41,013 nt of DNA, taken from positions 20,928 through 61,940 of the forward strand of contig JAAAUF010000127.1 in NCBI GenBank assembly GCA_015499985.1, written 5' to 3'. The stretch comes from Haplosporangium gracile. Lineage: Eukaryota > Mortierellomycota > Mortierellomycetes > Mortierellales > Mortierellaceae. A model generated the notes under the pieces. That model did no database searches. It was not told the origin of the DNA and worked only from the letters and a program-made list of their open reading frames with translations. The position numbers and the translations under genes were made by a program. Positions 20,401 to 31,490 of the stretch are shown here, piece by piece; positions within the stretch are counted from its first letter, which is position 1; each line of letters begins with the position of its first letter.

Positions 20401-22762
20401 GAAGAAAGTAAACTGTTATTGTTGTTGTTGTTGCGGTTGTTCTCTTTGGCTTGAAGAAAAAGGGAAAAGAGACCGAAGAGGACTGAAGAGGACTATCATC
20501 GGAGACATATCCTTATTCGCTTTGCATCGTTTTACATTTATCCTGAATATCGACAGACAACATAATCCCTGCACTGTCCCTTTTTAGCGCGGAAAAAGGG
20601 CCTCACGCACATGCCTTATCCCACCTCTCCCTCTCCCTCCCTCTCAAACCGATACTGCTGTCTGCAACAACCCTTTTGCCAATTCAATCATATGATGGCG
20701 CGCTAATCATTTTATAATTGTTTTATATCGACTACTCTTAGCATATCGGTCTTACCCGACAGGTCGCTCAGTACTTTGAAAGCAGAGGCGAGCTCCAGAC
20801 CCTCCTCGAAGAGGTAATAATACACTTATTCGAAGCAATGGCTGCCGCTGTCGATATGTTCACACGACAACCGACTCATTGTCGCACTGCTTTACCAACA
20901 GGGCTGTTGTTCTCTGCATGGACTCTTCTTTCCCCTCTGTTGGCTTTGAAGCGGTTGACAGAGGATGCTCTCATTGTCTCCATTTGTGTTGTTTTTCTCC
21001 CTGCGTCCCTCTCTAACACAATTTTGCCTTGTCTTCTGCTCTCTCATCTTGCTCATATCTCGATGACTTCCTTGACCCATCTGTTCACCCAATCATCACG
21101 TAGATTTTTTCCGGATCCACTCCCGGTAGGTGTTTTTTTTTTTCCTTTTGTTCTCACTGGTTCTCGATGCAAGTGAAGTTAGAAGAACAAATAACAGATG
21201 GAGACTATGGAAAGAAAACTAACTTGCGTGTACTTTTTATTGCCTGTGTTTATGAAAATAGAACACCCGAGTGAGGATACATTGGAACGGGAACTGGAGC
21301 AGATCATCGCCGACATTGCAAAGGTACACACACACACAAACACACATACAGCGCCACTTTCAACATACCAACACACTTGTTACAGAATCACAGGCAACGA
21401 TTCGACCTACTCACAGGACAGGATAAGGCCGTTGTATGTACGGAACACCTAGCTAACTTGACTTTTTCTAATACGATCTAGGTGAAGGCGGATTTCGAGA
21501 GGCATCGGGCGGCAAAGAACGAGTTCAAAGAGATTCGACGCTATGTGGATATCTGGAACGATTCGATCGAGAAACAGATTGCGACCAATCCCAAGGATGC
21601 TTCCAAACCCCTGAAGAAGCTCGTCCCCTTCTTCTCCGGCCCCAGTACGTCCCATCTGTCAAAATTGTGTGTCTAACATTGTTTTTGTATACATGGCGTA
21701 CCTTTTTTCTGTCGGTCATCCTTCTGACCTTATTTATTTTTTGGATCTCACTCCTTACCATGGAAAATAGAACCACCATCATATACAAAGGTGGCGGATG
21801 CACATATGCTGACGGCGCGAGGATTGGTCCCCACTCTGGATGAAATTGGTCTGTTGTCAGATATCAAGATGGATACTGTGAACGATACGTCGAGTGAGTT
21901 GATCATATATACGGCGAAATTCAAGGACAGCTACAACTCGCTCTCACATACATTGGAGGTCCTGCACAAGAGGAGCCGGGTGTTGAAGAAGAAGAAGAAC
22001 CAATGTATAGAGAAGTTGTTCTCAGAGCGGTGTCGGATCTTTTCTGTCGAGTTGCAGGCATATTACCGGAGTATTGGCGAGAGTCTTGCCGGAGGGTCAG
22101 GATCAATAGCAGGCGAAAGCAGTACTGTTGATGGCGCAGTTGCAGGAACAGGAATGCTTTCGTCTTCTCCTGGAGCAACAACGATGTTGTCGAGTGGGCG
22201 GTTGGTGATGCATCGACAGCATGTGGAAGGGAATCTGGACGCGTATTCGTCTGAAGGGAGCTCACTTGGAGGACACCATTCTCAGGAACTGTTGTTGGAT
22301 ACTGAGGAGCTCCCGTCGTATTTCCAGCACCAGCAATCGACACCGCACAGCCAGCAGCTGCAGTTGCACCGGAGGACGGGATCACTTGGATCGCCTGCTC
22401 ATTCGTCATCGGCTTCGTCTTCGATCTCGCTTAACTCACCATATCCTGGAGTGGCTGTTGGGGCGACGATACTGGACAGCCCACCGGATTATGTCCGGGA
22501 TGAGTCTGCTGCTGCTACGACAAACATAACATACACGGCAATGGATATGGGCGGCCCTGTGATAGTAGCGGCAGAGGAGGAAGAGGATGTGTTGTTCAGA
22601 GCGTACCGCCAGCGGTATGATACGCGAGAGCGCCAGAACTCGGATCCAAGGTCTAGAGCTATGACGACAACGACGACAAGGTCGCAGGCTGGAACGAGTT
22701 CGTTGGACACGCCACCTGGATATGACGAGACGCGTTATCATACCGTCGTTGATCCCGTTTAG
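17472..22762 (+). CDS. Unrecognised coiled-coil protein (about 675 aa)
   Basis: I cannot name this protein. The nine-exon model is 17472-17875, 18204-18284, 18552-18735, 20742-20813, 21104-21125, 21262-21323, 21386-21433, 21482-21644 and 21771-22762. All junctions keep frame and most are good GT-AG sites. The donor at 18285 (GTTCAC) is weak, so exon 2 is uncertain. The order is a Ser/Thr-rich N-terminus (1-75), a coiled coil (about 80-134), helical segments around EALNGQLLAAKILHIGLTRQ, a linker SGSTPEHPSEDTLERELEQI, then a long helical region with FERHRAAKNEFKEIRRYVDI and LSHTLEVLHKRSRVLKKKK, and finally a disordered Ser/Gly tail from about residue 455. A BAR-like or other cytoskeletal scaffold fold is conceivable but not shown. 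Intron 3 is about 2 kb. Confidence 0.72.
18427..18467. repeat. (CCCAATG/CCCAATA)n repeat in an intron
   Basis: About six tandem copies of a CCCAAT(G/A) unit, mostly spaced by 7 bp, in intron 2 of the coiled-coil gene. CCAAT is a known transcription-factor core, but the location here suggests simple repeat expansion. Confidence 0.8.
18736..20741 (+). other. 2.0-kb intron 3 of the coiled-coil gene
   Basis: The flanking exons join in phase 0 (LAAKIL to HIGLTRQ) so no intermediate exon is required. Inside I find only short, non-coding-looking frames and low-complexity patches. Other introns of this gene are 60-330 nt. Confidence 0.6.
21104..21125 (+). other. 22-nt microexon of the coiled-coil gene
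   Basis: Exon 5 encodes IFSGSTP plus the first base of the next codon. It is bounded by ACGTAG acceptor and GTAGGT donor, and it is needed to keep frame between exons 4 and 6. Confidence 0.65.
21326..21348. repeat. (CA)n microsatellite at a splice donor
   Basis: CA repeat starting inside the donor region (GTACACAC) of the intron between exons 6 and 7 of the coiled-coil gene. Confidence 0.8.
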
Positions 22763-23736
22763 ATAGCGAGCTTGTTTTATTTCTCATTTTGTTTTGTTTA
22801 TGATTTGTTTTTTCTTTCATTGAAAGTGACGTCTATCTCTTGCATTGTAACTTGTAGTGTCCGAAGAATTGTTATTGTTACGGTGTATGGACTGATGGAC
22901 GAAAAAGTGTTATGTTGGTATAAATGTCGGCTTTTGAATGGTACTATGCATTGATTATCCGAGGAGTCCAGGCCGTGTTTTGGAGTTTTGTGATTGCGCG
23001 TTATGCGAGCTTTTGCATTATGGAAAACGGAGGTCCAAAAAACAACGACGATGAATAAGTGGGTCACACGGACACTGTACCAAAAATCTTTGTCAGCTCA
23101 GTACGTACCAACAGACGGAGTATCCATCAAATCGATCGTATGCAGACAACTCAGCGGAGAATACTTTTTTCGACATAGTCGTCATTCCTGTCTCCAAGAT
23201 TAGGTCGGCAATGGGGCCGGGCTCTTAAAAATGGAGGGATGACCTTTTTTTTTGCTTGGGCATTTTGGATTTGGGTTTTGGATTTGGGTTTTGGTCGAGT
23301 GATGTTGATGATAGCATTCATGCAAAAAAAAAAAAAAAAAAAGGTGTTTTATTAGGGAACTGGATTGGAGTGGATCATGCTAAGGCTGAACTGCGACTGT
23401 TGGGTTGTTGACTGAGGGGCAGCGTGCACCGGTCTGGGGTCTGAGTATTTGATGGAGATCGATGTTGATTCGAACACATCCATCGCTCATAATTATTTTT
23501 CTTGACGTGCACTAAACTCCTGTCCCAAAATGTGTCACATTATATCTTGCTATGAGAAGTTTGAATGGGCGGTTTACTTTTTTGCCTGGGCTTACACATT
23601 GGTTAATGTTGCCAATGGCGAGCAAAAAAGCACAGAGCATTCAGTTTTTGTGCGTGAGTGGCCAACTGAAGGACAAATAAGGATACATAGAGATGAATTA
23701 GAGAAAGGTTGAGGAAGACATAGCCACCATATGGGT

Positions 23737-23737
<1 letters not shown>

Positions 23738-23778
<41 letters not shown>
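23738..23778. repeat. (GA)n microsatellite
   Basis: Uninterrupted GA dinucleotides of about 40 bp in the 3.3-kb intergenic region. Confidence 0.9.
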
Positions 23779-23780
<2 letters not shown>

Positions 23781-24012
23781 GGGTATGGCGACCATATGGT
23801 CGATCCAGAATGAATTGATCTCCTGGATAGAAGGCATCGAATAATAGAATGGATTGTATCGTACAGAAATGAACCCTTTTTATTTGCCTTTGGCTAGCTT
23901 GCAGTGTCTATTTATCTTGTGCCCTCCCTCTACACAGCTTTACAGCCTTACAGCGTTATATTTATCTTGTGAATTCTCGTCCCTTGGATGCAGTACTTCA
24001 TCCCTTGCTGCC

Positions 24013-24190
24013 ATGAATGCAGCAATCAACTTACTTAGAAATAAGGTAAAAAACTAAATGAGAAGAGGTGTGTAAAAATATTGTCTATGCAATTCAGAAT
24101 TCAGCTGATGAGAACCCTGCCGTTGTTTCTGCCGCCGCTCCGCCCAATACGCTTTTTCTACGAGAAAAGGAGGGGGACACCTTTTCATAG
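24013..24190 (+). CDS. Possible tiny two-exon gene (41 aa), weak
   Basis: An ATG frame MNAAINLLRNK ends at a GT donor (24046) and joins in phase 0 across a 52-nt intron to a frame beginning NSADENPAVVSAAAPPNTLF, ending at TAG (24190). The second segment has coding-like codon use. The intron is shorter than any other in the window and the product is not recognised, so this may be chance or a remnant of a larger gene. Confidence 0.2.
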
Positions 24191-24624
24191 GTCCCGGTAC
24201 TCAATACCTTAACTCTCTTGAACCTTGAAAGTTTTTTTGTCCGAGAACGGAGGGAGAGAGCGGCAAGAGCCAGAGAAAGTGACGAGATGACCCAGACTTG
24301 TCAAACCCCTAGGGCTCTACATCATTGTCATAGTTTTACCTGTGTCTTCTTTGAATATATACAAAAAGCTCAGAAACCGAACAAGAAAACCGTCAAGACG
24401 ACAAGGAAAGGCTATCTACTTGTCGTCATCTCTTCCTGTGCTGTCTGTTGCCCATGGTTTGGGTTGAATGACATGAGGTGTTGAAGATAGAGATGGGTTG
24501 GTGAGTATGGCAGATGGCAGATGGCAGAAGAGTAGGAGGGGCATGATAATGGCGAGATGAAATGGCCCATGGGAGAATGGGGAAGAGAGGAAGAATATGA
24601 CGGTGCATGAAAAAGAGCACATGG

Positions 24625-24740
<116 letters not shown>

Positions 24741-25317
24741 TGAGTAAGATTAACGATGGATAAGAGTGAAGCCCATTCCTTCGTCTTTCCCTTCCTCTTG
24801 CCAGTGCACACATATGATACCTACATCACATTCATTTCACATTCATACCCGTCCCCTTCACACATAGCTGTCATTGATCGCCGATGACTTTGTTTGTCTC
24901 GTTTTTTGTGATCAAAACAGGCGGGACGACTGATGTTCGATTTCATTGTTGGCCTTGATCACTAATGAAGCGCACAGGTAGAGAGGATACGGGCACACAG
25001 CGGATGTTTCCAAAACGGAAGTAATGGGATAATATATCGACTGGAACCCGAGTCACTTATTCAGGGAGGCGTCCATTTGCTGGGACTCGCAGAAAAGGGT
25101 GGATGAGACACTCATGGGGACTGGGAGTATTAAAGAAGGTAAAGGAAGGCGTACCGACAATTGCTGTCGATTTACCCACTTTGTATAGGAAGACGAAGAT
25201 CTCATGAGATGAAATGGAGCGACTAAAATGGAAGAAAGTATTTTATTGTCTAAATTGGACATGGTCAGAGGAGAGGGTCGAGAGTAACCAAAGGACCGGG
25301 TAGATCTATCCCACCAG

Positions 25318-25367
25318 GTTTATGTTCATGTTTATGTTTATGTTCATGTTCATGTTCATATTCATGT
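25318..25367. repeat. (TTTATG/TTCATG)n hexanucleotide repeat
   Basis: About eight tandem hexamers with T/C alternation at the third base, in intergenic DNA upstream of the WD40 gene. Confidence 0.85.
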
Positions 25368-25812
25368 TGCAAGCGCGCACGTACGGTAAAAAGGTGTCAG
25401 TCTGCCGAGTGCATTAGGAGAACAATAATCATGGGTAAAAAATGAACGATTGGGATTGTGGAGAGAAAGTATCAAAAGTACAATAGAAGCCATATGACCT
25501 GTGTAAAGAGCATCAGGCAAGCAGGCAAGCAGAGCAATAGCTTCAGTGTCCGCCAGTCCTTCTGTCGGTCTCCGAGGGAGGGAGGAAATGGCCCTATTTG
25601 GATACCTTTCTATATGTAGCGGCGAAGGGGTTTCGATCATATCGGAGAGCGGTCGTGTGACCAAACTCGAGGATGAGAAGAGAAATAAGGAAGAGAACGA
25701 AGAGAAGAAAAGAAGAGCCAAAAGAGAAAAGAGTGGATGTTTTTCCTTCCTTCCTCTTTTCCTTATCTCTCTCTACTCTCTGCACATACTATCATCACAC
25801 CCCTTGATTCCT

Positions 25813-25819
25813 TATAAAA
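25813..25819 (+). promoter_or_regulatory. TATA box of the WD40 gene
   Basis: TATAAAA followed by G, about 245 bp before the ATG at 26062 and immediately upstream of a C/T/A-rich leader that ends in an A-run at the start codon. Confidence 0.55.
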
Positions 25820-26061
25820 GACGACGCGCACCCATCACTTCTTCTCCTTCTTCGTCTTCTTGACTCGCCCACCTTCTTTTACTCATTCATTCGTTCACAC
25901 CTACACTACTTTCTCATCGTTCTCTCTACCTACTTTCAGAGTCAACTGAACAACACCTTAATAACACTCTCTCACTCAAACAACTCATTTCTCTTCCTCC
26001 TTTGAATACAACCTACCCCTTTTCCCATTAACCAACAAAACAAAAAGAACGACAAAAAAAA

Positions 26062-29000
26062 ATGTCCCCTTCGTTGCCCCCTCCTCCTCGCAAGCTGTCG
26101 TCGGCGTCAGCTTCGGGGAACAGCGCACCCAGATCACCCAGATCACCCAGATACCCAAAGATCAACCCTAACTCGCTCGCCTTATCGGATCCCTTTCACA
26201 TCCAGACCGAGGACGACCAGGACCTCGACCAGGCTCTCGCCGAACTTCTCGGTCAGTCCTCCCTCACCGCCAACGACAACAGCCACCACAATCCTCATCT
26301 CCCCCAATGTAAATACTATAACAGCAACTCTGATAGCTACTACAACAGCAACCACACCACCAGCTCTGGTCGACCATTGAGCATCACCAGCTTATCCAGT
26401 CTCGGCTCAGAATCGTTCACCAGCTATGGGAGTCATAGCAGACGGGTTTCCCAAGCGTTCCTTTCTCCTCTCTCGCCCCCCTTGAGCGAGCCTTCTTGCT
26501 CTGGTCACAATCCCTTCTTCAACACTGTACCGAAAAGCGACGAATGCCCCCCTTCATCACAACAACCAACACAAGATTCGATCGGTTCCGACTCTGTCTC
26601 ACAAGGAGTAATAACAGGAACGACGACGATTGAACAGGATCTTGGCAAGGCCTCATCCTCCATCCCCTCGTGCACATACTGCTCCAGTGTACGAAGTAAC
26701 AGTATCTGCAGCTCAGGAACTGCAGACGACAGGCTTGCTTCCCCTACTGCAGCCAATGCATCCCAATCCATTCATGCATCGTCAGCAACAACAGCAACAA
26801 AGAAGAAGAGCAGGAATAGTTTTCAGATGGCATTCGATGTCAAGCGCTTCGAGGTCTTGAAGGAGTCTATCCCATCCGAGGTCAGACTCCGGTTGAGTTA
26901 CCATCTTGACGAGTGTTGGTTCGTCGAGTTCTCGCCTGACGGCAAGTGGATGGCCTCGACTGGACTAGACCAAGCGGTTATCATCTGGCAGGATGTCCTG
27001 GTACGTTTTTATTTTATTTTATTTTTTTTGGTTTCTTTGGGTCTTTTTTTTTTTTAATCGCATACAAAACACAAAACACGCAGCAATACTCAACAAAGGG
27101 ATGTACAAAAGCGAAGTGGAAAAGGAAGGACAATCAAGAGAGCGTCTTGTTTTTTTGTCTGTGTGTTTACAAGGTCTCTGCAACAACAAAGCATTAGAGC
27201 TACAAGAAACAAACAAATCAGGGGAGCACCAATGGACGAATTCCTAAGCTTCAATGGGGCTTTCGTTGCAGTCAAAACATCCAAAGCTTTTTTTATTCAT
27301 TTATTCATCCATTCAGGGTGTTTTTCGTATTCCTCTTCCTTCCCTCTTCTTACCTTCCTCCCCGTGAGTTGAGAGAAATACACTGGTCTTGGCGAGAGCA
27401 CACTCCTTGTTCCAACTGCTGTTTTGGTGGTACAGGATAAGAGGCTGACTTAACAACGCCATCAGCACCATCAACACCATCGAACGACAGCATAATTCCT
27501 TGAACCCTGTTCATTCTTCTCCTATTCCTTCTTTTTTCCCTCCCTTATCACACACACCCCACCGCATTACACCAAAAAAAAGGAAATTTGGTTCTTATTT
27601 GACAGGTTGGCCTTCTTTTTTCTACTTTGTACTCACGAGAAAAAAGAAAAAAAAAGGAGAACACCCTATTTGTTACACTATTCACAAACTTGTGTTTTTG
27701 TGTTCCCAATGCTCCCATCCGTTTTCCTGCAAAGAGGAAAATATTTTCTTCGTGTGTAATCTTGTGCTTGTTGGACACATCCCCCTTGGTTCATGCGAAA
27801 GTACGAGCAGGGAAGAAAGATTGGATCTAAAAAGGAACAGGATCTGAGGAAGGGTTGGTTTGAAAAATGATGAAGGGAGATAACGAGAAAAGTCGCAGGG
27901 AACTTGACAGGGCCGAACCACAGACCAACAGCAAAGCAAAGGCTGCGGACCAAACTTTGGCGGCGGCGGTTGAATATTATACTTTGGGGGATGTGGTCGT
28001 CTGGGACAACAAGGGACAAGCAAAAGAAAGACACTACAGGGCAATAAGAGTGCAGGAAAGAAAGGAAAAGAACAGTGGGGACCAGTCGATCGCCTTTTTC
28101 GGTTTTTTTTCTCGCCCTGCTAGAGGAGGGAAACCCTATGTCGCCTTGCTGACGAATGCATAATCGATGGTGTTTGTGTCTGTGGGAATATGCTTCTAGA
28201 CTTCACCTGTCGTTTTTGTCGATTGTTGTATTTTGAGTTTTTTATTCTATTCCTATCCCGTTCACCGTTACTTGCACGGACTTTACCTTCTCCTCGTCCT
28301 CTTTCTCAAGTGTGGGAAAAACACATTACACAAACAAGCAGGAAGAACATAATGGCTGGAGATTTCGTTAGTTTTAGAAAAGGCAGAAATGGACGCCGGG
28401 CCCCTTTGTTCCTGGCGTACATGCAAAGAGGGAAGGAGGGAGATGCATAAATGAGTGATCGATAAGAGAAAATGAGTTTCGCGCAGGGATGAAAAAAAAA
28501 ATGGCACAATGACACGAAACGAAAACGGCCTGCGATTGATCGCGCATAGGGATTTCACGGGAAGGAAAAGTTACTTCATAACATATACATAAAAAAGAAA
28601 AAGAGTCCACGTCAGCCTTTTGCCTATTGTTCATTTTTATAACTTTTCTTCGTGCACTACGCAAGTCTCACTCAACGCGAGGTCCCATTCTGCATAAGAT
28701 TACCCACTTTTTCTTACCGAGAAATACTATCCTACGTCGATTATTAACCATTCTCTCTATCGATTATAACCACAATAGTCATTGGAGCCTACGGTGTGGA
28801 AGACGCTGCGGTACTCACGGTCGATCACTCATGCACACTGGGCTCCCGACAGCAAACACCTACTTCTGAACCTGGGCCAAGACCCGGTAACGCCAACATA
28901 TTGCCCAGAGATGAGTGTCATCGACGTCGCGACGGGCAATGTTGTGTTGACGCGGAAACACCATAACGGAACCAGAGATATCCATGCGCTTGCTGTGGGT

Positions 29001-30183
29001 TGGATGGACGACTCGGAACACTTTGTCACTGCCCCTTCGAATGGTCAGATGTACATCTGGGTAAGTCGTTTTCCTTTTGGCATTGATGGTCATCGATAGC
29101 AAATATCTTTTCCGAGAAATTCGCGTGTCTAACCCTGCGGTTTTTTTTCTTCTAATTGCTTTGTTTGAATAGAACATTCAGGGTGAGATCGTAAGGGAAT
29201 TGAATATCGACTTGCAGCTGGAAACCAACGAGTTGAGTGAGGTTGTAGAGGCGATGGTCATGGTGCGAGGGCAGAACACAGCGATTGTTGCCGATTGCCA
29301 GTACAACATCCGTAGCATTAATCTCGAGACCGGCGAGTGGAAGTACGTTCTTTATTTACATTGTCGTATAAGCCGACACTCCGCTCTTGTTACAGTTATC
29401 AGCCATTTTTTTGGTCGTTTTGCTTACCGGAAAACCTTTTGTTACCTGTGCTCTGAATAGGTTTTTGGACAGGATGGTCGGCATTCCTTCGGCAATGTCC
29501 TTTTCGCGGGATGGACAGTACCTCGCCATCGCCATGCGTGTACGTTTTCTTGTCCGCAACTCGATTTGGGGGCTAATTTTTGCGCTTTGTTATGACACTC
29601 CTACTAAATGTCGATGTTTCTATTTTCCATCGTATGACAATAGGGCGCGGAGGAAGTGTCCAGACCAGCAATTATTTTCGTCTACAACTACAAGACACTT
29701 ACTTTCTTACGAGCACTGGAGGCAGATACATACCTCAATGCCTCCTTCGTGATACGCCCCTCGTTTTGTGGACCTAATAACGAGATTCTTGCTACGGGAT
29801 CCGAAAATGGCATTCTTCATTTCTGGGATCTGGAGACGGGCGAGTTAATTATGACTCGGGAGGAGCATTCGAAGCACTGTGGGTGGACGGATATGCACCC
29901 GCACTTGCCTGGTCTTATGGCCTCATGTAGTGACGACAACCATATCATTCTGTAAGTTGGACATACTTTGTTGTCTTATAACTTCCCTTTTTTCTATGCT
30001 GCATTGCTAACAGGATATATACAGATTACTGACCAGTTTTTTTTTGTTCTAATGATGACGATGTGTAGGTGGACGACAAAAAAACTGAGCAGAGCGCTGC
30101 GGGACGAGGATGACAAGTGGATGGAATCGAGTCGGAAAAAGTCTATTGGCCAACTTCCACCCAATCTCAAGAAGGGCTGGTAA
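26062..30183 (+). CDS. WD40-repeat protein of the WDR26/Gid7 type
   Basis: WDR26/Gid7 proteins are scaffold subunits of the GID/CTLH ubiquitin ligase, which in yeast degrades gluconeogenic enzymes. Exons are 26062-27000, 28779-29060, 29173-29342, 29461-29539, 29644-29951 and 30069-30183, giving 630 residues. Residues 1-255 are Ser/Asn-rich and look disordered. The WD40 propeller follows, with blades marked by HLDECWFVEFSPDGKWMAST, AVIIWQ, WMDDSEHFVTAPSNGQMYIW, AMSFSRDGQYLAIAM, EILATGSENGILHFWDLETG and MASCSDDNHIILW. The sequence resembles WDR26 in blade order and in the HCDEVWF-type first blade. I do not see the LisH-CTLH domains that normally precede the propeller, so it may be a diverged paralogue with another role. 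Intron 1 is about 1.8 kb and interrupts the first blade. Confidence 0.85.
27001..28778 (+). other. 1.8-kb intron 1 of the WD40 gene
   Basis: It begins GTACGT and ends AATAG, with both exons in phase 0 inside WD repeat 1. I see no credible gene or structured RNA inside; A-runs and T-runs are frequent. Confidence 0.65.
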
Positions 30184-30605
30184 ACCTCTTTTTTTCTGGT
30201 ACCCCATTCTACCTCACTTCTTATTCCCTCTACTCCTTTTGTTATCACTTAGCGCCAGAAAACAACAAGACTGTACATAAAACAATTGGGGGATTATTTT
30301 ATATTTTACGTGTCGTAACAAGAATGATGTATCTATGGGTCAAAAAGAACCAGCACCAGTGCTGATTTCCTTTTTATCAAAGTGCAATAATGAATAATGG
30401 TCAGTTAAAAGATGCTAGATAAGTGCTAAATAGATACGAAGAACAGGCTGTGAAATCCATGCTGGATGATGGGGAGCATGAAAGTGAAAACTATGCTGCG
30501 TGAAATAGGTTAAATGGTATGCTCATGATAAATGAGGGAGGAAGTGCAGTAAGAAGGAGAATGGGAGAGGAGCCTTCTCTCCACTAAAAAGTAAAGAAGT
30601 GCTCT
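30184..30605. other. Convergent intergenic region
   Basis: 3' flanks of the WD40 gene (+) and the secreted-protein gene (-). A/T-rich, no gene seen. Confidence 0.6.
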
Positions 30606-31490
30606 TTACAACCCGAGGAGGTGTTTGATGGCGGCGACGGCGGTGGCGACGACAGTAACATGGAGACCCTTGACGATAACGTGGGCGCAGAGGTCGAGGT
30701 GGACATCCACATCAGCGACGGCATCAATGAAACCCTGCAGATGAATCTGCTCAACAATCAAGTTCAAGCCCAACTCACGGATCAAGACCTGGAGCTTTGC
30801 ACGAACATGCACCATCAAGTTGGTCTTCAAGGCAATGAACAGACGATCAACATCCAATTTGACAAGAGCCTCGACATCGGCCACAATAGCGCCCGCTGCC
30901 TTGGAGATACAGATAGCGTCCTTGTGGGGGCAGTGCTTGTGGATGACATGACGAACATGCCTGCCAATGTTGGCGAGGACGATGACCTTGGTGTCAAGGT
31001 CGATCTTGGTGTTGACGATGATGCGGGTTTCGGAATCGACTTTAGCGGAAATCTTGGGGATGACGATGTCGGTGTCGGTGGTGAGGAGACCCTTTGCAAC
31101 GAGGCGGAGCTTGGAATGGATGTCGGCGCAAACATTGACCTTGAGTTCTGTGATCGCTTTGACGATCACTTCAGTGTTGACCTTAATCAGCACGTCGACA
31201 ATCGCATTGATGTCGAGAGCGCGACGGGCCAAAGTGGCGGGAGCGGAGGCATCAGAGGTGGTGGCAGTGGACTCAACAGAGGGGTTGGAGAGGGAGGGAG
31301 AGGCGAGGGACTCAGTCTCGGCATCGTTGGCACCCATTAAGTCACCGAGGGGGACAAGGTTTTCAAGACCTCCAAAGAGATCGCCGAGACCGCCGAGACC
31401 GCCGAGACCGCCGGGAGAGGCAAAGGGAGCAGCCGTGGTCGAGACGGCAAATACGGAGAGGGTCAGGGCGATGGCGGTGAACAGCTTCAT
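30606..31490 (-). CDS. Secreted protein with Kex2-like processing site (294 aa)
   Basis: A single exon encodes 294 residues. MKLFTAIALTLSVFAVSTTA is a clear signal peptide. A Gly/Leu-rich stretch (GGLGGLGGLGDLFGGL) and a Ser/Thr/Ala-rich pro-region follow, ending in LARR at residues 87-90, a Kex2-type site. The mature part (about 204 residues) alternates hydrophobic and polar residues in repeated segments such as DVLIKVNTEVIVKAITELKV and has four cysteines (121, 187, 194, 268), enough for two disulfides, plus a His cluster near 179-189. Strong codon bias and a TATA box suggest high expression. I do not recognise the family; a cell-surface protein or small secreted effector-like protein is possible. 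Confidence 0.85.
   Translation of the reverse strand: MKLFTAIALTLSVFAVSTTAAPFASPGGLGGLGGLGDLFGGLENLVPLGDLMGANDAETESLASPSLSNPSVESTATTSDASAPATLARRALDINAIVDVLIKVNTEVIVKAITELKVNVCADIHSKLRLVAKGLLTTDTDIVIPKISAKVDSETRIIVNTKIDLDTKVIVLANIGRHVRHVIHKHCPHKDAICISKAAGAIVADVEALVKLDVDRLFIALKTNLMVHVRAKLQVLIRELGLNLIVEQIHLQGFIDAVADVDVHLDLCAHVIVKGLHVTVVATAVAAIKHLLGL

Noticed and set aside
18736..20741. Idea that the coiled-coil gene is really two genes separated by this 2-kb stretch
   Set aside because: The flanking exons join in phase 0 with good splice sites, the downstream exon has no start codon of its own, and the helical character continues across the joint.
23324..23342. Long poly-A run in intergenic DNA as a possible retroposed 3' end
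   Set aside because: No target-site duplications or adjacent coding remnant could be seen; similar A-runs occur near 32023.
30621..31340. Long + strand open frame (239 codons) opposite the secreted-protein gene
   Set aside because: It is an antisense shadow caused by strong third-position bias; the minus strand has a signal peptide, Kex2 site and TATA box, the + strand has none.
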